A program made the translations under genes and the position numbers. 60,550 bases of DNA from CAZRRV01 sp964602735 (GTDB taxonomy: Bacteria > Bacillota > Clostridia > Oscillospirales > Acutalibacteraceae). The notes under the pieces are model-generated. The model was not told where the DNA came from. It worked only from the letters and a program-made list of their open reading frames with translations, and searched no databases. Location: the NCBI GenBank assembly GCA_964602735.1, contig CAZRRV010000005.1:1-60550 (forward strand), in the 5' to 3' direction. The number at the start of each line of letters is the position of its first letter. The first letter of the stretch is position 1. Positions 54,324-60,550 of the stretch are shown in pieces.

Positions 54324-55745
54324 CTACCCCAGCAGCGATTTATAAAGCCTGATATATTCGTTGGCGGATTTGCTCCAGCCGTTATCGCATAGCATAGCCC
54401 GGCCGGTTAAAATCCGCCAGCCTTTTTTGTCTTTATAACCTTCGAGGGCGCGCCAGACCGCGTGATCCATATCGTGCGCATTGTAGGCCGAAAAAGTGAA
54501 GCCGTTGCCCTCGCCGGTGCCCGAATCGCTTACCGTATCACGCAATCCGCCGGTTTCCCGCACTATGGGAACGGTGCCGTAGCGCAGCGCCACCATCTGC
54601 GACAGTCCGCACGGTTCGCTTTTCGACGGCATAAGGAACATATCCGCGCCGGCGTAAATCCTGTGGGCGGTTTCCGGGAAAAAGCCCAGTTTCAAAGAAA
54701 ACTTTTCGGGATAGCGGACGGACAGAGAACGCAGGAAGTCCTCGTAATTTTTATCTCCCGCCCCCAGAACGATCCACTGCATATCGTTCGACAGTATCGA
54801 ATCGGCGACCCGTTGCACGAGATCGATACCCTTCGGCTCGACGAGTCGGGTTACCATGGCAAGCAGCGGTACGTCCGCCCGCACGGGCAGACCGAATTCG
54901 CGCTGAAGAGCGGCTTTATCGGCGGCCTTGCCGCTTAAATCGTCCGCGGTGTAGTTTTCGGCGATACACGGATCGTCGGCGGGATTATAAATATCGGTAT
55001 CGATGCCGTTTACGATGCCGTGCAGTTTCTCCCTGCGGGCGCGCAAAATCGAATCCAGCCCGTAGGCGCACCACGGCGATGTGAGCTCCTCGGCGTAAGT
55101 CGGGCTTACGGTCGTTACGGCGTCGCTGCATTCTATGGCGCCTTTCATCATATTTATACAGCCGTCCCATTCAAGCACGGAGGATTCCATTTTCGCTATG
55201 CCGAATACATCGTCGAGTATTTCTTTGCCGTATTTGCCCTGATATTCTATGTTGTGAATCGTGAACACCGTTTTCAGGCGGCTGTATCTCCCGTCGTTTT
55301 GCGAGTAGAACAGTTTAAGATACACGGGAATAAGCGCCGTCTGCCAATCGTTGCAGTGAATAATATCCGGGAAGAAGTCGATATGCGAAAGCATTTCGAG
55401 TACGGCGCGCGAGAAAAACGTGAAACGCTCTCCGTCGTCGTAATAACCGTAAAGTCCCGGTCGCTTAAAATAATACTCGTTATCGAGAAGATAATATATA
55501 ACGCCGTTGACATGCGCCTCGAAAACGCCGCAGTACTGCCGCCTCCATGCCACCGGGACGGTAAACGATGTAATAAAATTCATATTTGCCCGCTGTTCGT
55601 CGGATATACTGCCGTAAAGCGGCATTACGACGCGGCAACCGATAAGCCGCCTCCGCTCCGCTTTCGGCAGCGCGCCCGCCACATCCGCGAGCCCGCCGGA
55701 CTTGGCAAACGGCACCGCTTCGCTCGACGCAAACAAAACTTTCAT
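54324..55745 (-). CDS. glgA: Glycogen synthase
   Basis: 473 aa, GT5 family. Extends alpha-1,4-glucan from ADP-glucose. The N-terminal KSGGLADVAGALPKA contains the ADP-glucose-binding lysine; HCNDWQTALIP near 132, VSPTYAEEL near 212 and the C-terminal EPCGLSQMVALRYGT and RETGGLRDTV motifs are all intact. The last gene of the glycogen operon, 54 bases after glgD; GGGGAG lies 11 bases before the ATG. Confidence 0.95.
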   Translation of the reverse strand: MKVLFASSEAVPFAKSGGLADVAGALPKAERRRLIGCRVVMPLYGSISDEQRANMNFITSFTVPVAWRRQYCGVFEAHVNGVIYYLLDNEYYFKRPGLYGYYDDGERFTFFSRAVLEMLSHIDFFPDIIHCNDWQTALIPVYLKLFYSQNDGRYSRLKTVFTIHNIEYQGKYGKEILDDVFGIAKMESSVLEWDGCINMMKGAIECSDAVTTVSPTYAEELTSPWCAYGLDSILRARREKLHGIVNGIDTDIYNPADDPCIAENYTADDLSGKAADKAALQREFGLPVRADVPLLAMVTRLVEPKGIDLVQRVADSILSNDMQWIVLGAGDKNYEDFLRSLSVRYPEKFSLKLGFFPETAHRIYAGADMFLMPSKSEPCGLSQMVALRYGTVPIVRETGGLRDTVSDSGTGEGNGFTFSAYNAHDMDHAVWRALEGYKDKKGWRILTGRAMLCDNGWSKSANEYIRLYKSLLG

Positions 55746-55799
55746 AACAATTCAGTCTCCCCTCGATAATTCGCGCGGCAGTACCGCGCCGCCCGGTTC

Positions 55800-56921
55800 T
55801 TACGACAGGCTTTCGCCTTTTGAAATATAAACCGGGTGATTTTTGGCGCCGCAGAGCGAAACGCCGCCGGACACTTTAACGTTTTTATCCAAAACCGAAT
55901 ATTTGAGATTACAGTTATCGGCTATATCGCTGTCCTGCATAATTATACAGTCGCGCAGAACGGTATTTTCGCCCACCTTAACGCCGCGGAAAAGCACGCA
56001 GTTGCTTACATCGCCGTTTATGACGCATCCGTCTGCTATAAGCGAATCGGAAACGCGGGAATCCAGCCCGTACCTCGTGGGCATGTCGTCGCGGACCTTC
56101 GTGTAAATCGGACGCCCGCAGCGGAAAAGTTCGCGCATGGCGCCGCCGTCGCGGATAAGGCGCATATTCGCTTCGTAATAGCCGGATTTACTGTCGATAA
56201 CCGCGGTGAAAGTATCTACTTTGTAACCCATAATCTTTAATGTGTCGAATTTCGCCTGCAGAATGTCGGCGGCGAAACCCCGTTTGCCCGACGCGTACGC
56301 CTCCTCCACGAGGGTTATCAGCTTTTCGCGGTTCGAGACGATAACATCGAGGCTGTAATCGCACACTTCTTTCTCAACCGGGAATGTTATCCGCGAGGCG
56401 AAACCGTTCGCGTCCCAGTCGAAAGCCATAACATCACGGTCGCCTCCCGGGATTTCGCCGTTTGCATAGCATACGGTAAAATCCGCGCCGGATTCTATGT
56501 GCCGGTTGATAACATCTTCGATATCGATATTCGCAACCAGATTGGCGTCGCACATAACGACATATTTTTCACTCGAACGGCGCAAATAGTTTTCCGCTCC
56601 GGCCAGGGCGTCGATCTTTCCCTCGTAAACGCGGGCGGTCGCGGTTCCGTAGGGGGCGAGCATCTGCAATCCCCCGGTTTTTCTCGCAAGATCCCACGGC
56701 CTGCCGTTTCCCAGGTGATCGGCGAGAGACTGATAATTTTCGCGGGCGATAACACCCACCTTCCCCACGCCGGCGTTCACGAGATTTGACAGTGAAAAAT
56801 CGATCAGACGGTACCGCCCGCAAAACGGCAGGGAGCCTATCGCCCGCGCCGCGGTCATACTGCCCAAATGCTTATCGTGAGTGTTCGGGAAAATAATTCC
56901 CATTACATCCGTCGCTCTCAT
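55800..56921 (-). CDS. glgD: Glucose-1-phosphate adenylyltransferase regulatory subunit
   Basis: 373 aa. Firmicute-specific paralogue of GlgC. The start region MGIIFPNTHDKHLGSMTAARAIGSLPFCGRYRLIDFSLSN-like sequence shows NTHDKHL where the catalytic GGxGxRL loop should be, so it is the non-catalytic partner that tunes GlgC. The left-handed beta-helix C-terminus (SLIADGCVINGDVSNC…) is present. The ATG overlaps the glgC stop (ATGA), with GGGGGAG five bases upstream; a longer frame to 57023 is rejected. Confidence 0.93.
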   Translation of the reverse strand: MRATDVMGIIFPNTHDKHLGSMTAARAIGSLPFCGRYRLIDFSLSNLVNAGVGKVGVIARENYQSLADHLGNGRPWDLARKTGGLQMLAPYGTATARVYEGKIDALAGAENYLRRSSEKYVVMCDANLVANIDIEDVINRHIESGADFTVCYANGEIPGGDRDVMAFDWDANGFASRITFPVEKEVCDYSLDVIVSNREKLITLVEEAYASGKRGFAADILQAKFDTLKIMGYKVDTFTAVIDSKSGYYEANMRLIRDGGAMRELFRCGRPIYTKVRDDMPTRYGLDSRVSDSLIADGCVINGDVSNCVLFRGVKVGENTVLRDCIIMQDSDIADNCNLKYSVLDKNVKVSGGVSLCGAKNHPVYISKGESLS

Positions 56922-58135
56922 ACCGTCTCCCCCGCGCAAACATCGTTGTCTACCATCGAGCGGGCGCGGACAAACGCGTTTTCGCCCACCGTAAGATCGC
57001 CTCCGACTACGGCGACGCCCCAATTATCCAAATCTTTTGAATGCTGGGGATCTTCGCCCACAACGGCTCCGCGCTCCACCCGGACATTTTCGGCGAGCAC
57101 GGAATAGTACACCTTCGCGCCCTTCTTTATTACGGCGCCCGGCATAACGATCGAATAATAAACCCCCGCGCCCTCCTCGACCGTTACGTTTTCGGAAAGC
57201 ACCGAAAAATCCACCGTGCCCGCGATTTCGCAGCCCTCGGTTACCAGCGAATTTTCGATATCGGCGGAATCCGCTATATGCTGCGGCGGTGCCACGGGAT
57301 TGCGCGAATATATTTTCCATCCCGGATCCGCGAGATTCAACCCCGATTTCGGACTTAACAGATCCAGATTCGCCTCCCACAGCGAATTTACGGTGCCCAC
57401 ATCCTTCCAGTAACCGCCGAAACGGTAAGCCCACATCCGGCAATTATCGTTAAGCATTTTCGGAATAACGTCCCTGCCGAAGTCGTTGCTCGATTCGGGA
57501 TCCGCGTCGTCTTCCTCAAGGTACCGCCGTAAAACCGGCCAGTTGAAAACGTAAATTCCCATCGACGCCAGATTGCTCTTCGGGTTGGCGGGCTTCTCCT
57601 CAAATTCGGAAATCGACCCGTCGTCGCGCACGCTCATTATGCCGAACCGCGACGCCTCCTCGCGCGGAACCTCCATAACCGCTATCGTACAGTCGGCCCC
57701 GCTCTTTTTGTGCACGTCGAGCATTTCGGTGTAGTCCATCTTGTAAATATGATCACCCGACAAAATAAGCACATATTCGGGGTTGTAACGCTCGATAAAG
57801 CGGAAATTCTGGAATATCGCGTTAGCCGTCCCTTTGTACCATCCGCCGCCCTGATTTTTCTGATACGGCGGCAACACGTGAACTCCTCCGTTGTGCCGGT
57901 CTAAATCCCACGGTCTCCCGGTGCCTATATAATCGTTAAGTTCAAGCGGCTGGTACTGTGTGAGCACGCCTACGGTGTTAATGCCGGAATTTGCGCAGTT
58001 TGAAAGCGGAAAGTCGATTATTCTGTACTTTCCCCCGTACGACACCGCCGGCTTTGCGACATTCTTTGTAAGAACCCCGAGCCGGCTGCCCTGGCCTCCC
58101 GCCAGCAGCATGGCAATACATCCGTTCTGTTTCAC
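56918..58135 (-). CDS. glgC: Glucose-1-phosphate adenylyltransferase, catalytic subunit
   Basis: 405 aa. Makes ADP-glucose, the committed step of glycogen synthesis. Catalytic loop LLAGGQGSRLGVLT at residues 11-24, NYIGTGRPWDLDR-like DYIGTGRPWDLD, and LSGDHIYKMDY near 130 are intact. The start is GTG at 58133-58135, which overlaps the glgB stop by four bases (GTGA) and has AAGGGAG eight bases upstream; the frame is open further to 58411 but that lies in glgB. Confidence 0.95.
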   Translation of the reverse strand: MKQNGCIAMLLAGGQGSRLGVLTKNVAKPAVSYGGKYRIIDFPLSNCANSGINTVGVLTQYQPLELNDYIGTGRPWDLDRHNGGVHVLPPYQKNQGGGWYKGTANAIFQNFRFIERYNPEYVLILSGDHIYKMDYTEMLDVHKKSGADCTIAVMEVPREEASRFGIMSVRDDGSISEFEEKPANPKSNLASMGIYVFNWPVLRRYLEEDDADPESSNDFGRDVIPKMLNDNCRMWAYRFGGYWKDVGTVNSLWEANLDLLSPKSGLNLADPGWKIYSRNPVAPPQHIADSADIENSLVTEGCEIAGTVDFSVLSENVTVEEGAGVYYSIVMPGAVIKKGAKVYYSVLAENVRVERGAVVGEDPQHSKDLDNWGVAVVGGDLTVGENAFVRARSMVDNDVCAGETV

Positions 58136-60054
58136 TTCAAGCGCTCCCTTGCTTTTTGCCCTTCGGGCAACAGTTTTCTCTTTTTGCGCGGGGCAGGCGA
58201 ATACGCGAAAAACATCGCGCACATCGGGGGAATGTCGAGCAGGATCGAATTTTCGTATCCGTGCATGGGAACGGCTTCCGATACGACGGTCGGCGTCTCC
58301 TTCGGGGTGCCCCCTCCGTAGCATTCCCAGTCGGAACAGAAGAGCAGTTTGAACGAACCGGGCATGGAGCCTATGCGGTAGTCTTTTCTCGCGACCGGGA
58401 CGAAATTGCACACCGCCGCGATTTCACCACCGCTTTTATCCTTGCGACGGAACGCTATGACGCTCTGCTCGTTGTCGTCGTGCGACATCCACGAGAACCC
58501 TTCCCATGAAAAATCGTTTTCCCAAAACGCGGGGGTGTTTTTATACAGACCGTTCAGATCCCTTACGAAATCGTGCATCTGCCTGTGTTTCGGATACGAA
58601 AGCAGGAACCAGTCTAACTGTTTTTTGTAGTTCCATTCGATAAACTGGGCAAATTCCTGCCCCATAAACATAAGTTTCTTCCCGGGATGCGCCGTCATAT
58701 ACATATAAAACGTTCTCAGAGACGCAAATTTCCCGTCGTAGTCGCCGGTCATTTTTTCAATCATCGAACGCTTGCCGTGAACGACTTCGTCGTGCGATAT
58801 GGGGAGTATGAAATTTTCCGAAAAAGCGTAAAAGAACGAGAAAGTCAGCATTCCGTGGTTGTATTTCCTCGCGAGCGGATCAAGCTGCATATATTTCAGC
58901 ATATCGTTCATCCAGCCCATGTTCCATTTGAAGTTGAAACCGAGCCCCCCGCTGTAAACGGGCTTTGAAACCATGGGCCATGCGGTCGACTCTTCGGCTA
59001 TCATCAGAACCTGCGGGAAACGGCCGAAAACCGTTTCGTTAAGGCGGTGCAGAAAATCTATTGCCTCCAAATTCTCCTTGCCGCCGTAGCGGTTCGGCAG
59101 CCATTCGCCGTCTTTTCGGTTATAATCCAGATACAGCATCGACGCTACGGCGTCGACCCGCAGCCCGTCGATATGATAAACATCGAGCCAGAAGCAGGCG
59201 CTTGAAATCAAAAAGCTTACGACTTCCGGCTTCCCGTAATCGAATACGCAGGTTCCCCACTCCTTATGCTCCCCGAGCCTCGGGTCGGAATATTCGTAGC
59301 AGGCGCCGCCGTCAAACCTGTAAAGCGAAAAGGCGTCTTTCGGGAAATGCGCGGGAACCCAGTCTAAAATAACTCCTATTCCGTTTTCGTGCATAATATC
59401 CACAAATTTCATAAAATCATGCGGAGTGCCGTAGCGCGCGGTGGGCGCGAAATATCCCGTAACCTGATAGCCCCACGAGCCGTCGTAGGGATATTCGAAA
59501 ACCGGCATCAGCTCCACATGGGTGTAACTCATTTTTTTCGCGTATTCGGCGAGAGGGCGGGCTATATCGCGGTAATTGTAGCAGTTGCCGTCGTCGTACT
59601 TTATCCACGACCCGAGATGCACCTCGTAAATATTCACGGGACTTTCGTAAATATTCGTGTTTTTTTTATTTTCCGCCCAGTCTTCGTCGTGCCAGGTATA
59701 CCCCTTTAATTCGTAAAACTTCGACGCGGTGCCCGGCGCCAGTTCGGCGTGAAAAGCGAACGGATCCGCCTTAACTAAAGTTTTCCCGCCGACTCCCGTT
59801 ATTTTATATTTGTAATTGTCGTACCGCCGCAGCGCTGGGACCCGGAGTGTAAATATTCCGCCGCCCTCGTTTTTCATGGGAATGCCGTTTTCCCAATCGC
59901 AGAAATCGCCGACAACGCTCACCGCCGAGGCTTTCGGCGCCCATACCCGAAACACGGTAGAACCGCCGGAGCGGTGCGCGCCGAAATAATCATAAGCCCT
60001 GTCGAGAGTTCCGCGGAAGAAATCCTCCTTTATCCGGCTGTATCTGTCGTTCAT
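58132..60054 (-). CDS. glgB: 1,4-alpha-glucan branching enzyme
   Basis: 640 aa, GH13. Introduces alpha-1,6 branches. An N-terminal CBM48 (YFGAHRSGGSTVFRVWAPKA), then YTHVELMPVFEYPYDGSWGYQVTGYFAP, DWVPAHFPKD, nucleophile Asp in HIDGLRVDAVASM, Glu in MIAEESTAWP and LPISHDEVVHGKRSM. The first gene of the glgBCDA operon. AAGGAG-like GGAGAATA upstream of ATG at 60054. The C-terminal tail (APRKKRKLLPEGQKARERLK) is a basic extension past the usual beta domain. Confidence 0.96.
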   Translation of the reverse strand: MNDRYSRIKEDFFRGTLDRAYDYFGAHRSGGSTVFRVWAPKASAVSVVGDFCDWENGIPMKNEGGGIFTLRVPALRRYDNYKYKITGVGGKTLVKADPFAFHAELAPGTASKFYELKGYTWHDEDWAENKKNTNIYESPVNIYEVHLGSWIKYDDGNCYNYRDIARPLAEYAKKMSYTHVELMPVFEYPYDGSWGYQVTGYFAPTARYGTPHDFMKFVDIMHENGIGVILDWVPAHFPKDAFSLYRFDGGACYEYSDPRLGEHKEWGTCVFDYGKPEVVSFLISSACFWLDVYHIDGLRVDAVASMLYLDYNRKDGEWLPNRYGGKENLEAIDFLHRLNETVFGRFPQVLMIAEESTAWPMVSKPVYSGGLGFNFKWNMGWMNDMLKYMQLDPLARKYNHGMLTFSFFYAFSENFILPISHDEVVHGKRSMIEKMTGDYDGKFASLRTFYMYMTAHPGKKLMFMGQEFAQFIEWNYKKQLDWFLLSYPKHRQMHDFVRDLNGLYKNTPAFWENDFSWEGFSWMSHDDNEQSVIAFRRKDKSGGEIAAVCNFVPVARKDYRIGSMPGSFKLLFCSDWECYGGGTPKETPTVVSEAVPMHGYENSILLDIPPMCAMFFAYSPAPRKKRKLLPEGQKARERLK

Positions 60055-60515
60055 TCAAGTATTCTCCTTCGGGAAAACTTTCAAACCGCCCGTAACGGCG
60101 CCGTATCCTCCGCCGACGGTTCCGCGGCTCACCGCGAAACGGCGGCAGTTCCGTTCTTTTTTATTTTAGCAAGCGAAACATAGTCTTGTCAAGCATTATT
60201 TTGTATTTTTTAAGTCCGATGTGAAATATTTTTGTATATTTTTTGTGCAATTTAACCATTCATCGGCGGCACGCTCAAGGTTTAACCTTCCGCAAAAGCC
60301 ACGCGCGGAGCTCCCGCGGTATTACAACGGATAAATTACAGCCTTGATATGGAAAGCGTTTTCCCGGTTCCGAAAGGTTATTCGCGGGCCTCCCCGATTT
60401 TGCCGGAATTTACGGGTTTATACAAAACGCCGCCTGTGACGGGGCGGGTTAAATTTCTCTCACCCGCCACAAACGATTATAAAATGAACTTTACGAATGT
60501 AGGTTTGTCAATGAT
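60055..60515. other. Intergenic region upstream of the glycogen operon
   Basis: About 460 bases without a gene. It holds the glgB promoter (60163-60192), an AT-rich stretch just upstream of it, the imperfect palindrome AAGGTTTAACCTT (60277-60289), which could be an operator, and a GGCGGGT/ACCCGCC stem (60443-60468). No other feature was recognised. Confidence 0.4.
60163..60192 (-). promoter_or_regulatory. Promoter for glgBCDA
   Basis: Minus strand TTGACA (60187-60192), 18 bases, TAAAAT (60163-60168), with an A/T-rich upstream region. The -35 is a perfect consensus. The leader is about 100 bases. Confidence 0.75.
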
Positions 60516-60550
60516 ATGTTACAGAATCAGGAAGAAAAGATTTCGCCGGA
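60516..60550 (+). CDS. Possible start of a plus-strand gene cut by the window edge
   Basis: ATG at 60516 opens a frame reading MLQNQEEKISP to the window end. A TATAAA-like box lies about 40 bases upstream. There is no good ribosome binding site and only 11 codons, so this is weak. Confidence 0.2.
   Translation, partial: MLQNQEEKISP

Noticed and set aside
1..60550. CRISPR array, prophage, rRNA, toxin-antitoxin or restriction genes
   Set aside because: No regularly spaced repeats, phage structural genes, rRNA sequence or defence gene families were recognised on either strand.

Overview
The window looks like a draft-assembled, GC-rich chromosome segment of an anaerobic Gram-positive bacterium of the class Clostridia (Oscillospirales/Christensenellales-like). 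This is inferred from gene content, not from a marker gene. The pointers are the Firmicute order rplS-lepB-rbgA-rnhB-yraN, paired GlgC/GlgD glycogen subunits, a V/A-type ATPase operon, QueH, the NusG-II and Gx membrane protein pair beside a lipoprotein ApbE, a sortase-type NPGTGD anchor on a large secreted protein, and strong AAGGAGG-type ribosome binding sites. Two 100-base N runs (13677-13776 and 32968-33067) show that it is a scaffold.

Layout. 35-11398 (minus) is one tightly packed run behind a clear promoter: lon, ysxC, lysA, metG, tatD, a LUD-domain gene, rarA, two bacterial PH-domain membrane genes and an Sfp-type phosphopantetheinyl transferase. 11655-16179 (minus) is a huge secreted transglutaminase-like protein with Cys-rich repeats and a cell-wall anchor, interrupted by the first N run. 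16298-24059 (minus) holds queH, uvrA, uvrB and a class A penicillin-binding protein. 24202-29591 (minus) holds a metallophosphoesterase, thrC, yraN, rnhB, rbgA, lepB and rplS; a repeat element lies between rnhB and yraN, and rplS has a structured leader. 29823-33414 holds a sorbitol/sorbose-phosphate-type dehydrogenase, divergent from a nucleotidyltransferase-ywlG pair, and an uncharacterised gene split by the second N run. 33416-35264 has Gx-family and NusG-II membrane proteins and a lipoprotein ApbE, resembling part of a flavin-based extracellular electron transfer locus. 35261-40031 (minus) has tgt, ddl, a membrane-domain murF and an alpha/beta hydrolase.

40195-48750 (plus) is a nine-gene V-type ATPase operon (H/G, I, K, E, C, F, A, B, D). 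Its K subunit carries the residues that bind Na+ in Enterococcus NtpK. 48950-52584 (minus) has an EgsA/AraM-type glycerol-1-phosphate dehydrogenase and a GH78-like protein. 52758-52938 is a second, intact copy of the repeat element, with perfect 15-base terminal inverted repeats. 53111-54242 (plus) is rtcB, broken by one extra T. 54324-60054 (minus) is the glycogen operon glgB-glgC-glgD-glgA behind a consensus promoter.

Most of the window is housekeeping: protein quality control, translation, DNA repair, wall synthesis, ion pumping and glycogen storage. The parts most worth a second look are the repeat family, the electron-transfer-like cluster, the large surface protein and its artificial assembly gap, the membrane-fused MurF, and the frameshifted rtcB with an odd start region. 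I found no CRISPR array, prophage, insertion sequence with transposase, rRNA or tRNA.
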